From positions 1-64,000 of the forward strand of contig CAVQRU010000006.1 in NCBI GenBank assembly GCA_963715285.1: a stretch of DNA of 64,000 bases, given 5' to 3'. The DNA comes from Sva-07 sp963715285. GTDB taxonomy: Bacteria; Actinomycetota; Acidimicrobiia; Acidimicrobiales; Ilumatobacteraceae. Position 1 is the stretch's first letter. Every line of letters starts with the position of its first letter. Below, piece after piece: positions 50,248-59,164 of the stretch. The notes under the pieces are model-generated. The model worked only from the letters and a program-made list of their open reading frames with translations, made no database searches and was not told the DNA's origin. A program made the translations under genes and the position numbers.

Positions 50248-51477
50248 TCACGCTCGGAGCAGGTCCTTGGCGATCGCGACGATCTGGATCTCGTCGGTGC
50301 CGGCGTAGATCTGCAGCACCTTGGCGTCGCGGGCCAGCTGCTCCACCCGGAACTCGCTCATGTAGCCGTTGCCACCGAACAGCTGCACCGCCTCGAGCGC
50401 CACCTCGGTCGCCGCGCGAGCGGAGTAGAGCTTCATGGCGGAGGCTTCGGCAAGGGTCATCGTCTCGCCCGCGGCACCCATCTCCATCGTGCGGAACACG
50501 AGGTTCTGCACGTTGAGCCGGGCGACCTCCATCCGGGCGAGCTTGTCCTGGATCAGCTGGAACTCGCCGATCGGCTTGCCGAACTGCACTCGGTCCTTCG
50601 CGTACTGGACGCTCAGCTGGAGGCACTCCTCGATGATGCCCAGCGCCATCGCGGCGACGCCGGAACGTTCCTGCTGGAACGTCGCCTTCGCGCCGTCTCG
50701 TCCGCCGGCGGGCAGGTCCTCGGTCTCGCCGATCAGGCGATCGCGGCCGACACGCACGTCGTCGAGGAAGAGCTCACCGGTGGGGGAGGAGTGCATCCCC
50801 ATCTTGCGCAGCGGTTTCGACTGCTCGAAGCCCGGCATCCCGCGATCGAGGACGAACGACAGCACCTTGCGCTGCTCGGCCGGCGTCGTTCCGTCGTCGA
50901 GCTTGCAGATGAACACCGTCGTGTCGGCGTAGGGACCGTTGGTGATGAACGTCTTCGACCCGTTCAGGATGTAGTCGTCGCCGTCGCGGCGGGCGGTCGA
51001 GCGCATCGAACCGAACGCGTCGGAGCCGCTGCCGGGCTCGGTGATCGCCCAGGCGCCCACCTTGTCCATCGTCAGCAGGTCGAGCGCCCAGCGCTCCTTC
51101 TGTGCGATCGTGCCCTTGGACATGATCGCCGCCGAGGTGAGCCCCATCGACACGCCCATCGCCGTCACCATGCCCGGACACACCCGACACAGCTCGATGA
51201 TCGGGATCAGCGACATGCCGCCTCCGTCGCCACCACCGGATCCGCCGCTGGTGTCGACGTCGTCGCCGGCCTCGATCGCACGCTCGCGTTCGATGCGCCG
51301 CTTGAAGCCGTCGCGGGCCATCGCGTCCATGCCGAACGTGGCGAACATCTTGCGCAGGATGTCGTACGGCGGCAGGTCACCGTGCTCGAGTTCGTCCACG
51401 TGCGGGCGGATCTCGTCGTCGACGAAGCGCTTCACGGCCTCGCGGATCATCTCGTGTTCATCGCTCCATCGGAACAT
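50248..51477 (-). CDS. Acyl-CoA dehydrogenase
   Basis: The 409-residue flavoprotein shows ITEPGSGSDAFGSMRSTARRDGDDYILNGSKTFITNGPYAD, DDVRVGRDRLIGE, FGKPIGEFQLIQDKLA and the C-terminal LFGGNGYMSEFRVEQLARDAKVLQIYAGTDEIQ, all standard for acyl-CoA dehydrogenases using ETF. A Gly/Asp-rich insertion near residues 70-85 (SGGSGGGDGGG) is unusual. The frame extends 21 codons upstream, but GAGGAGG before ATG 51477 fixes the start. It is monocistronic, and repeat copy D lies just upstream. Confidence 0.92.
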   Translation of the reverse strand: MFRWSDEHEMIREAVKRFVDDEIRPHVDELEHGDLPPYDILRKMFATFGMDAMARDGFKRRIERERAIEAGDDVDTSGGSGGGDGGGMSLIPIIELCRVCPGMVTAMGVSMGLTSAAIMSKGTIAQKERWALDLLTMDKVGAWAITEPGSGSDAFGSMRSTARRDGDDYILNGSKTFITNGPYADTTVFICKLDDGTTPAEQRKVLSFVLDRGMPGFEQSKPLRKMGMHSSPTGELFLDDVRVGRDRLIGETEDLPAGGRDGAKATFQQERSGVAAMALGIIEECLQLSVQYAKDRVQFGKPIGEFQLIQDKLARMEVARLNVQNLVFRTMEMGAAGETMTLAEASAMKLYSARAATEVALEAVQLFGGNGYMSEFRVEQLARDAKVLQIYAGTDEIQIVAIAKDLLRA

Positions 51478-51527
51478 CGCATGCCCTCCTCGGGTCTCGA
51501 ACCGTCGAACCGATCGTACGCAACAGG

Positions 51528-51574
51528 TTCCCGTGAACAAGATGCGCCCCCAGTGCGCGCCTTGTTCACGAGAA
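51528..51574. repeat. Palindromic repeat, TTCTCGTGAAC family, copy D
   Basis: TTCCCGTGAACAAG...GCGC pairs with GCGC...CTTGTTCACGAGAA (ending 51574) around CCCCAGT. It lies between two minus-strand genes, 20 bp past the stop of the membrane protein at 51595. Confidence 0.85.
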
Positions 51575-51594
51575 CGGCGGGGGATGGTCGAGAC

Positions 51595-52404
51595 TCAGCG
51601 GCTCCAGCTTCGATCGTCGCGGTAGCGGCCGACGTTGAGCGGAGTCGAATGCTGGCGACGCTGGCGACGGCTGCTCGTGGCGAAGACGAGCAAGGCGGCG
51701 CCGACGAGCGCCACGACCGCCAGGAGGAGCGTCAGGTTGCGATGGTGGTTCGCCAGCCTCGGCATCACTCCCATCCAGGGATCGTCCGAGAACGCCGGTA
51801 GCACGGCGAGCGGCACGAGGTAGCCGAACAGGACGAGCGAACCCGCCATGCTCGCCAACCCGACGCCCAGCGCAAAGGTCCCTTCGCCCCGCTCGGGCCG
51901 AAGGATCACGCCGACGAGGACGATGAGCAGCCCGAGTGCACCCGCGCCGACCGCAAACCACCCCAGCCAGTCGTTCAGGAACGCCATCGAGCCGACGCGC
52001 TGCACCGGGAGCGTGAGCGGGTCGGCCTCGCCGACGCGCTCGTCACGCACGATCGTCACCTGCTCCTCGGAGGTGATCAGGACCAGTTCGTCGGTCTCGC
52101 CGAGCAGCCGGGCGTGGCCCTCGGCGACGAAGCGGCTCATCAGGGCAGCGCCGTCGGGAATGCGGGCGATCTCCTCGATGAACTCCTTGAGCTGCGGTGG
52201 CGATTGCTGGAGGGTCGGTGCGTCGGCGCTCGCGACGATCGTCGCGATCTGGCCCCGGATGTCCTCGTCGCCGAGGATCGACAGCGCGACGTCGGAGTCG
52301 TCCGCAGGCGTGAACGCCACTCGCTGGAGCCACCAGGCGCCGATCGCGAGCGCGATCAGAACGGCGCCGACGATCAACAGGAAGCCTCCGAGGGAACGGC
52401 GCAT
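51595..52404 (-). CDS. Multi-pass membrane protein with extracytoplasmic domain, unknown function
   Basis: The 269-residue protein has an N-terminal transmembrane helix (LGGFLLIVGAVLIALAIGAWWL), an extracytoplasmic domain of about 110 residues (AFTPADDSDVALSILGDEDIRGQI onward), and three further spans at roughly 145-170, 180-205 and 222-243, with a basic cytoplasmic tail. No family was recognised, although the layout resembles putative stress-related integral proteins of actinobacteria. ATG 52404 follows CAGACT at a 6-nt gap and is divergent from the DUF983 gene. Confidence 0.75.
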   Translation of the reverse strand: MRRSLGGFLLIVGAVLIALAIGAWWLQRVAFTPADDSDVALSILGDEDIRGQIATIVASADAPTLQQSPPQLKEFIEEIARIPDGAALMSRFVAEGHARLLGETDELVLITSEEQVTIVRDERVGEADPLTLPVQRVGSMAFLNDWLGWFAVGAGALGLLIVLVGVILRPERGEGTFALGVGLASMAGSLVLFGYLVPLAVLPAFSDDPWMGVMPRLANHHRNLTLLLAVVALVGAALLVFATSSRRQRRQHSTPLNVGRYRDDRSWSR

Positions 52405-52410
52405 TTTGAG

Positions 52411-52416
52411 AGTCTG
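52411..52416 (-). promoter_or_regulatory. Candidate -10 hexamer for the membrane protein at 51595-52404
   Basis: On the minus strand CAGACT ends 6 nt before ATG 52404. Confidence 0.4.
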
Positions 52417-52430
52417 ACAAATCCAGCGCG

Positions 52431-52436
52431 TAACCT
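52431..52436 (+). promoter_or_regulatory. Candidate -10 hexamer for the DUF983 gene (leaderless)
   Basis: TAACCT ends 6 nt before GTG 52443. Confidence 0.55.
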
Positions 52437-52442
52437 TGAATC

Positions 52443-52919
52443 GTGAAGCGACCCGGCTTGTTCCACATGTTGATCCGAGGGGCGTTCCGGCGTTGTCCGT
52501 GGTGCGGCGGGCGGGGTGCGTTCTTCGTCGGTTGGTTCAAGAAGGCCGACTGTTGCCAGACCTGCGGGCTCGACTGGCGCCGCAACGACGTGGGCTACGA
52601 ACTCGGGGCGGCAGCGATCACGGCGATCATCACCTTCGGCCCGCTGATGCTCGTGCTGGGCGGCATGGTCGCCTACACCTGGCCCGACGTCGCGGTCGGT
52701 CCGATGTTCGCCGTGCTCGTGGTGCTGGCCGTCGCCCTCCCGTTGCTGTTGTACGGGTCGGCGTATCTGATGTGGCAGGCGATCGACATCATGATGCGAA
52801 CGCCGACGCCGCTCGACTTCCAGATCGTCGGAGACCACGATGCCGACGGGGCGCGCGGCGCCTCGGCGTCCGACTCGAGCCCGGACAGGACACCGACACG
52901 CAAGGGCGACCGGAGCTGA
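52443..52919 (+). CDS. DUF983 family membrane protein
   Basis: The 158-residue protein has the DUF983 zinc-ribbon-like head (RGAFRRCPWCGGRGAFF and CCQTCGLDWRRND, two CxxC pairs) followed by two transmembrane helices (about 55-78 and 85-112) and an acidic, disordered tail. The family is common in actinobacteria and alphaproteobacteria and its function is unknown. GTG 52443 follows a TAACCT hexamer at a 6-nt gap. It is convergent with the sulfatase-family gene, only 4 bp away. Confidence 0.87.
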   Translation: MKRPGLFHMLIRGAFRRCPWCGGRGAFFVGWFKKADCCQTCGLDWRRNDVGYELGAAAITAIITFGPLMLVLGGMVAYTWPDVAVGPMFAVLVVLAVALPLLLYGSAYLMWQAIDIMMRTPTPLDFQIVGDHDADGARGASASDSSPDRTPTRKGDRS

Positions 52920-52923
52920 CGGA

Positions 52924-54372
52924 TCAGCTCGCTGCGTAGGGGCGCCGCCCGAGCCCGCCGTCGCGCAGCCAGAAGCCCGTGAGAGTGCGGTCGAGGTGCT
53001 CCTGGCGCCAGGAGATCATCGACTGTGCGAGCGGCAGCACGACGCCGGGATCGCGCACCTCGGTCCGCCACGTCGGATCCTCGGCGAGGTCGTAGCAACG
53101 CCAGCTGCCGTTGCCGAACTGGACGTACGCGTGCGTGGTGGTGCGGAACACGGCGAGGTTGTTGCGCTCGGTGCGTCGATCCCACGGATCGTCGGTCTGA
53201 CCGGCGGCCACGAGCGCGTCGCGCCAGTCCCACTCCCAGTGGGCGCCGTCGCGCCACACGCCGGGTGTCACGCCGTCGAGGAACGGCGTGAGCGGGTGTC
53301 CGTCGCACTGCGCCGGGACCTCCTCGCCGACGAGGTCGCAGATCGTCGGGAAGATGTCGACGTTCTCGGTGAACCGCTCGACGACGGTCCCGGCACCGCC
53401 GCGGCGGTGCGGATCGCGGACGATACCGACGATGTGGTAGCTGGCTTCGAAGAAGCCGGCCTTCTGGATGAGGCCCTGGTCGCCGAGCTGCTCGCCGTGG
53501 TCGGCGGTCACGACGATGACCGTGTCGTTCCACTGGCCGGACCGGCGCAGCGCATCCCACACCCGACCCAACTGGTCGTCGACCTCGCTGCACATGCCGT
53601 AGTACTGCGCCCGCAGTCGTGCGAGCTCGGCGGGATCGGTCGGCGCGGCAGCCTCCGGATGTTGCAGCAGCGAGCGGTGGAGCCCGTGGAGGTCGTCGCC
53701 GGCCGGCACGGGAGCGGGCAGCTCGTCGGGATCGTAGGCCCGGGACCAGTGACCGGCGGCCGCGTACGGAGGATGGGGTCGGAGGTACGACGCGTGGGCG
53801 AACCAGGGTTCGTCCCGGCGGTCGATCCAGCCGATGAGCCGATCGGTGAGGAACGCGGAGTGCGACAGTTCGGCGGGTCGAAGCGGTTCCGTTTCGAGGG
53901 CGCGTGTGCCGTCGGCGACGTCGTGACCCTGGTCGGCGAGCCACCTCGCCCACAGCTCGCCGTTGCCGCGCAGGTCGAGGCCGACGTCGAAACCCGGCAG
54001 GATCTCCTCGTAGTCGGACAGCCGGGGATCGTTGGGATCGGTCACCGTCCGCGGATCGACGCCCTGGTCGGTGTAGCCGAACAGCGTCGGGGCCCATCCG
54101 GCGCGTCGAGCCGCACGGGCGACGTTGTCGAACCGGTCGTCGAGCGGCGTGCCGTTGGCCACGACCCGATTGGTCATCTGGTAGGTGCCGGTGTAGAGCG
54201 CGGCGCGGCCCGGCGAGCACGGGGCAGCCTGTGCGTAGTGGTTCGCGAGTCGGACTCCGTCGGCGGCGAGCGCATCGAGGTTGGGTGTCCGGACCACGGG
54301 GTGCCCGGCGCAGCTCAGGCTGTCGCCGCGGTACTGATCGAGCGTGATCAGCAGGATGTTGGGGCGGCTCAC
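52924..54372 (-). CDS. Phosphonate monoester hydrolase-like enzyme (sulfatase superfamily)
   Basis: The 482-residue alkaline-phosphatase-fold enzyme starts RPNILLITLDQYRGDSLS and carries the nucleophile motif PCSPGRAALYTG, whose Cys is expected to become formylglycine. NGTPLDDRFDNVA, FGYTDQGVDPRT, YLRPHPPYAAAGHW, VTADHGEQLGDQG and the late SWRQEHLDRTLTGF fit phosphonate monoester hydrolases better than classical arylsulfatases. These promiscuous enzymes split phosphonate or phosphate esters. Its ATG overlaps the stop of a PhnZ-like gene (ATGA), suggesting a joint role in organophosphonate use. Arylsulfatase activity remains possible. Confidence 0.85.
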   Translation of the reverse strand: MSRPNILLITLDQYRGDSLSCAGHPVVRTPNLDALAADGVRLANHYAQAAPCSPGRAALYTGTYQMTNRVVANGTPLDDRFDNVARAARRAGWAPTLFGYTDQGVDPRTVTDPNDPRLSDYEEILPGFDVGLDLRGNGELWARWLADQGHDVADGTRALETEPLRPAELSHSAFLTDRLIGWIDRRDEPWFAHASYLRPHPPYAAAGHWSRAYDPDELPAPVPAGDDLHGLHRSLLQHPEAAAPTDPAELARLRAQYYGMCSEVDDQLGRVWDALRRSGQWNDTVIVVTADHGEQLGDQGLIQKAGFFEASYHIVGIVRDPHRRGGAGTVVERFTENVDIFPTICDLVGEEVPAQCDGHPLTPFLDGVTPGVWRDGAHWEWDWRDALVAAGQTDDPWDRRTERNNLAVFRTTTHAYVQFGNGSWRCYDLAEDPTWRTEVRDPGVVLPLAQSMISWRQEHLDRTLTGFWLRDGGLGRRPYAAS

Positions 54373-54923
54373 GTCCGGCGAGCCGCCACGGCGTCGATCG
54401 CCGGGAGCCAGTGGTCGAGTGCGGGAACCTCGGCGTCGGGCACCTTGGCGCCGTCGTCCGCGCGCCGGAGCGCGACCGCTGCGGCCCAGTCGGCGGTCGC
54501 GTCGGCGGCTCGCACCTCGTCGGCCGACATCGGGCCTCCCTGCGCGGCGAGGGTTGCGATGCTGCCGGGGGAGAGCGCGTCGCGGTAGGTGGGATCGGTG
54601 GCCACGAGGTAGCGCTTGGCGCCGACGTGTGCTTCGACGAGGAACGCCACGCGTTCGCCGAGCAGCTCGCGTACGGCACCGGCACCGAGCCGGTGGTGTT
54701 CGGGCTGGCCGGGGCCGTCCCAGGGGTGGGCGAGGTCGTGGACGAGACCGGCGACCTGCAGCTCGAGGTCGTCGGGATGTGTCGCCTCGAGGAGGGCTGC
54801 GGTCTGCAGGCCGTGGTCGAGTTCGGAGAACGCGAGGCCCTCGTCGGAGCCGAGCGCAGCCAATCCCCGGAGGTGGTCGACGAGCTCGTCCGCCGTCTCG
54901 AAGGCGCGGGTGGCGCTGTGCAT
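54369..54923 (-). CDS. PhnZ-like HD-domain mixed-valent diiron oxygenase
   Basis: The 184-residue HD protein matches the phosphonate-catabolic HD oxygenase group: LDHGLQTAALL, LVHDLAHPW (HD motif at residues 62-63), HHRLGAGAV, EAHVGAKRYLVATDPTYRDALSPGS, then AAQGGPMSADE. In PhnZ these supply the two-iron ligands and the phosphonate-binding Lys of AKRYL, and the enzyme oxidatively cleaves a 1-hydroxyphosphonate. The residues upstream of the first His that shape the amine pocket look different, so another substrate is likely. The PhnY hydroxylase partner is not in the window. It is coupled to the hydrolase gene. Confidence 0.85.
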   Translation of the reverse strand: MHSATRAFETADELVDHLRGLAALGSDEGLAFSELDHGLQTAALLEATHPDDLELQVAGLVHDLAHPWDGPGQPEHHRLGAGAVRELLGERVAFLVEAHVGAKRYLVATDPTYRDALSPGSIATLAAQGGPMSADEVRAADATADWAAAVALRRADDGAKVPDAEVPALDHWLPAIDAVAARRT

Positions 54924-54929
54924 GTCCGA

Positions 54930-54935
54930 AACCTA
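54930..54935 (-). promoter_or_regulatory. Candidate -10 hexamer for the PhnZ-like operon (leaderless)
   Basis: On the minus strand TAGGTT ends 6 nt before ATG 54923. Confidence 0.5.
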
Positions 54936-55022
54936 GGCGGCGCGGGCGGACGAACCGTGACCGGTGGGTGTCGTGGTTCCGGTCGCGGTGGTGAACGCCG
55001 CAGACGTTCGTTCGAACAATGC

Positions 55023-55052
55023 TTGTACGAACCTGTGTTCGTCAACTACACT
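55023..55052 (+). promoter_or_regulatory. Candidate recA promoter
   Basis: TTGTAC (55023-55028) and TACACT (55047-55052) are separated by 18 bp, and the SOS box lies between them. Transcription from here would give a leader of about 150 nt, unlike the leaderless genes. Confidence 0.55.
55028..55041 (+). promoter_or_regulatory. SOS (LexA) box upstream of recA
   Basis: CGAACCTGTGTTCG is an exact match to the Gram-positive LexA operator CGAAC-N4-GTTCG. It overlaps the candidate recA promoter spacer, so LexA binding would block transcription until DNA damage. A further TTCGAAC lies just upstream (55011-55017). Confidence 0.85.
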
Positions 55053-55209
55053 CGTGTCATTCGGTCGTGCCGAGCGGCCACATCATCCCCGACCTCCGTC
55101 GACCGCCCACCCGATCAACCTCCCGATCAACCCTGTGACACCCCTTCTCTACGGTGCACACCATCAACCGCAACGGGTTCGCCCACCGCACGACGAAAGT
55201 GAGAACCAC

Positions 55210-56286
<1,077 letters not shown>

Positions 56287-56339
56287 TCGATCGGCAGCGG
56301 GGGAGCGGCCATGATGGGTGTCCGACGAAGGAGGCCGTC

Positions 56340-56771
56340 ATGACCGTTCCCAACCGCATCTCGATCGTCACGTTCGGTGTGTCCGATCTCGCCAGGGCCA
56401 CTGCGTTCTACGAGTCGCTGGGCTGGACGAAGTCGTCGGCGTCGATGCCGACCATCACGTTCTTCGACACCGTCGGCCCCGTGTTCGGCCTCTACGAGTG
56501 GTCGGCGCTCGCCGACGACGCGAAGGTGCCGGCCGACGGATCAGGGTTCCGGGGCGTCACGCTCGCGATGAACCTCGCGTCGACCGTCGAGGTCGACGAG
56601 GTGTTCGCCGAGTGGTTGGCAGCGGGGGCCACCTCGGTCGTCGAGCCGCACACGGCGTTCTGGGGTGGGTACTCGTCCTACGTCGCCGACCTCGACGGGC
56701 ACCTGTGGGAGTTGGCGCACAATCCGTACGCCACGCTCGACCACGACGGCCGGTTGGTGATGGGCGGCTGA
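56340..56771 (+). CDS. VOC (glyoxalase/bleomycin resistance) family protein
   Basis: The 143-residue protein shows two beta-alpha-beta-beta-beta units of the vicinal-oxygen-chelate fold: ISIVTFGVSDLARATAFYESLGW at the start and FWGGYSSYVADLDGHLWELAHNP at the end, the latter with the Glu metal ligand. The first conserved His ligand is replaced by Thr in the first strand, so binding may be non-metal. The substrate is unknown. AAGGAGG lies 5 nt before the ATG. Confidence 0.85.
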   Translation: MTVPNRISIVTFGVSDLARATAFYESLGWTKSSASMPTITFFDTVGPVFGLYEWSALADDAKVPADGSGFRGVTLAMNLASTVEVDEVFAEWLAAGATSVVEPHTAFWGGYSSYVADLDGHLWELAHNPYATLDHDGRLVMGG

Positions 56772-56784
56772 ACCGGTCGAGTGG

Positions 56785-57219
56785 TCAGCTGTTGAACTCG
56801 TAGCCACCCGGCTTGAAGATCATCAGGTACAGCGACACCACCAGGATCACATGCGTGATGCCGATCCCGGCCGCCATGATCTTGCGGGCGTCATCGCCCG
56901 TCTCGGTCAGCGCCGGGCGGATCATGAACCAGCTCACTGCGAGGGCAGCCAGCCACAGCACGATCGTCGCCGTCACGAACGGGGTGCCGACGAGGCTGAT
57001 CTTGCCCACGCCGGCCATTCCCATGCCGGCGACCCACAGCACCACGAGCGCCGGGAAGACCAACACCATGTGCAGGCGAGCGACGTCGGCGGTCGCCCCT
57101 GCCCGTTGCAGACGGGGGTAGAGGAAGAGCGGGCCGAACGCGGCGATCGCCGCCAGCAGGTGGACGAAGTAGAGGATCCGGTACAGATCGTTGTTTTCGA
57201 CGACGAGGATGGCGAGCAC
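56785..57219 (-). CDS. Four-TM membrane protein (DUF2269-like)
   Basis: The 144-residue protein has four hydrophobic helices: LYRILYFVHLLAAIAAFGPLF, VLVFPALVVLWVAGMGMAGV, VTATIVLWLAALAVSWFMI and AAGIGITHVILVVSLYLMI. The pattern with an early HLLAAI and FGPLFLYPRLQRAG resembles DUF2269-type membrane proteins. An ATG at 57285 would add 22 polar residues but would overlap the miaB promoter; GTG 57219 has TATCGT ending 7 nt upstream, so I use it. It is divergent from miaB. Function unknown. Confidence 0.78.
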   Translation of the reverse strand: MLAILVVENNDLYRILYFVHLLAAIAAFGPLFLYPRLQRAGATADVARLHMVLVFPALVVLWVAGMGMAGVGKISLVGTPFVTATIVLWLAALAVSWFMIRPALTETGDDARKIMAAGIGITHVILVVSLYLMIFKPGGYEFNS

Positions 57220-57226
57220 GGCGGGG

Positions 57227-57232
57227 ACGATA
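57227..57232 (-). promoter_or_regulatory. Candidate -10 hexamer for the DUF2269-like gene (leaderless)
   Basis: On the minus strand TATCGT ends 7 nt before GTG 57219; it decides that start. Confidence 0.5.
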
Positions 57233-57288
57233 GCGGCGTCGGCTCCACGAGAGCCCCTGATGGGCGGCGGGCGCGTCGTCGCCATCGA

Positions 57289-57294
57289 TAGCCT
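57289..57294 (+). promoter_or_regulatory. Candidate -10 hexamer for miaB (leaderless)
   Basis: TAGCCT ends 8 nt before ATG 57303. Confidence 0.55.
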
Positions 57295-57302
57295 GGGCTG
57301 CC

Positions 57303-58724
57303 ATGTCCCGCAGCTATGTCGTGCGCACCTACGGGTGCCAGATGAACGAGCACGACTCCGAGCGCATCTCGGGTCTCCTCGAGGCCGATGGGCTCGTTCG
57401 CGCCGAGTCCGAGGCCGATGCTGACGTGGTCGTGCTCAACACCTGCTGCATCCGGGAGAACGCCGACAACAAGCTCTACGGCAACCTCGGCCACCTCAAG
57501 ACGTGGAAGGCCGAGCGCGAGGGTCGACAGATCGTCGTGTCGGGGTGCCTCGCGCAGAAGGACCAGGAACTGGTCGCCCGGCGTGCGGGTCACGTCGACG
57601 TGGTGATGGGGACCCACAACGTGCACCGGGCGGCCGAACTCCTCGCGGAGTCCCGCGGTGCCGATCGTCCGATCACCGAGATCCTCACCGAAGCGGTGAT
57701 CGACGACCAGGCCCTCTTCCCGTCGACCTTGCCGGCGCGGCGCGACACGTCGTACAACGCGTGGGTGACGATCCAGATCGGTTGCGACAACAACTGTGCG
57801 TTCTGCATCGTGCCGTCGGTGCGCGGCGTGGAGATGAGCCGCCCCTACGACGAGATCCTCGGCGAGGTCGCGCAGCTGGCGGCCGAGGGCGTCACCGAGG
57901 TGACGCTGCTCGGCCAGAACGTCAACAGCTACGGACGAGACCTGCAGCTGACGGCACGCCAGGCCGGTGACGAGACGGCGCGGTTGCGCCCCTTGTTCGC
58001 CGACCTGTTGCGTGACGTCGGTGGCATCGAGGGCATCCGACGGGTGCGGTACACCAGCCCGCACCCCAAGGACATGCGCCCGGAGACCTTCGCAGCGATG
58101 GCCGAGACGACAGCGGTGTGCGAGCACCTGCACTATCCGCTCCAGTCGGGAAGTGATCGGGTGCTTGCGTTGATGCACCGCGGGTACACCTCCGAGCGAT
58201 ACCTCGCCCGGCTCGCCGAGGCGCGGTCGGCGATCGACGACCTCGCCGTGTCGACCGACATCATCGTCGGCTTCCCCGGCGAGACGGAGGCCGACTTCGA
58301 GCAGACCCTCGAGGTCGCTGCCGCCGCCGAGTACGACTACGCGTACACCTTCCTGTTCTCGCCGCGAGCGGGGACCGAGGCAGCGTCGATGGAGGCCGAC
58401 TTCGTCGATCCAGCCGTCGCCGGTGAGCGTTTCGAGCGACTCCGACTGGTGGTGGAGCGGTCCGCTCTGCGCCGTCACGAGGCGCGTGTCGGTCGGATCG
58501 AGGAGGTCCTGGTCGAGGGGCCGAGCAAACGTGATCCGTCGGTGCTGAGCGGCCGGACCAGGCAGAACAAGTTGGTCCACTTCGTGCCACCGCGACCCAT
58601 GCGCACCGGGAGCTACGCCACGGTCGAGGTCACCCGTGGCGCGCCACACTTCCTCGAGGGTCGCTTCGTCGAGTTCCTGTCGGAGCCGACCCACCGACTC
58701 CGCATCCCCGTCGCCGCCCTCTGA
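57303..58724 (+). CDS. miaB: tRNA-2-methylthio-N6-dimethylallyladenosine synthase MiaB
   Basis: The 473-residue radical-SAM methylthiotransferase has the auxiliary-cluster Cys in RTYGCQMNEHD, LNTCCIRENADN and SGCLAQKDQ, the radical-SAM motif GCDNNCAFCIVP, LLGQNVNSYG, and a C-terminal TRAM domain (LVEGPSKRDPSVLSGRTRQNK). It thiomethylates i6A37 made by MiaA, whose gene lies 0.4 kb downstream. ATG 57303 follows TAGCCT. A chorismate mutase gene separates miaB from miaA here. Confidence 0.95.
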   Translation: MSRSYVVRTYGCQMNEHDSERISGLLEADGLVRAESEADADVVVLNTCCIRENADNKLYGNLGHLKTWKAEREGRQIVVSGCLAQKDQELVARRAGHVDVVMGTHNVHRAAELLAESRGADRPITEILTEAVIDDQALFPSTLPARRDTSYNAWVTIQIGCDNNCAFCIVPSVRGVEMSRPYDEILGEVAQLAAEGVTEVTLLGQNVNSYGRDLQLTARQAGDETARLRPLFADLLRDVGGIEGIRRVRYTSPHPKDMRPETFAAMAETTAVCEHLHYPLQSGSDRVLALMHRGYTSERYLARLAEARSAIDDLAVSTDIIVGFPGETEADFEQTLEVAAAAEYDYAYTFLFSPRAGTEAASMEADFVDPAVAGERFERLRLVVERSALRRHEARVGRIEEVLVEGPSKRDPSVLSGRTRQNKLVHFVPPRPMRTGSYATVEVTRGAPHFLEGRFVEFLSEPTHRLRIPVAAL

Positions 58725-58757
58725 CGCCCGCCCCCTCCGCTCCCCAGCCAAATCTCA

Positions 58758-58810
58758 CCGAAAAATGCCTGGATTTGCGCGCCGAGCGCGACGATCCAGG
58801 CATTTTTCGG
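58758..58810. repeat. Palindromic repeat, AAAATGCC(C/T)GGAT family, copy 2
   Basis: A perfect 17-bp stem joins 58758-58774 (CCGAAAAATGCCTGGAT) to 58794-58810, with GCGCGCC and GCGCG in the interior. The T-rich right arm makes it a plausible miaB terminator. It is related to the repeat at 18769-18816, and both are followed by GGTGGGG. Confidence 0.75.
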
Positions 58811-58854
58811 GGTGGTGGGGCGGGTGAGGGGGCGGTCGTGGTCGGGGGAGGAAG

Positions 58855-58860
58855 TAGCGT
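58855..58860 (+). promoter_or_regulatory. Candidate -10 hexamer for the chorismate mutase gene (leaderless)
   Basis: TAGCGT ends 7 nt before ATG 58868. Confidence 0.5.
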
Positions 58861-58867
58861 CGGCGAG

Positions 58868-59164
58868 ATGAGCGAGGTCGATCCGCAGTTGGCCGAGTAC
58901 CGCGCCAGCATCGACAACATCGACGCCGCCCTGGTCCATCTGCTCGCCGAACGGTTCAAGATCACCAAGGCGGTCGGCCGGTACAAGGCGACCGTCGACC
59001 TGCCGCCCGCCGATCCCGACCGCGAGCGGATCCAGATCGAGCGGCTGCGTGCGCTCGCGGAGGAATCGGGCCTCGATCCGGTGTTCACCGAGCAGTTCCT
59101 CCGGTTCATCGTCGCCGAGGTCATCCACCACCATCAGCGCATCGCCGAGGGCGAACACCTCTGA
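58868..59164 (+). CDS. Chorismate mutase, AroQ class
   Basis: The 98-residue all-helical protein has LAEYRASIDNIDAALVHLLAERFKITKAVGRYKA and DPDRERIQIERL, the AroQ pattern with active-site Arg and Lys on helix 1. It converts chorismate to prephenate for Phe and Tyr. No signal peptide is visible, so it is the intracellular type. It sits between miaB and miaA, not a usual place, and heads a coupled run to miaA-dapF-hflX-dapC. Its stop overlaps the proposed CTG start of miaA. Confidence 0.9.
   Translation: MSEVDPQLAEYRASIDNIDAALVHLLAERFKITKAVGRYKATVDLPPADPDRERIQIERLRALAEESGLDPVFTEQFLRFIVAEVIHHHQRIAEGEHL

Noticed and set aside
55053..55209. Riboswitch or structured leader before recA
   Set aside because: No known aptamer signature was found in the roughly 150-nt leader; only the SOS box and promoter are supported.
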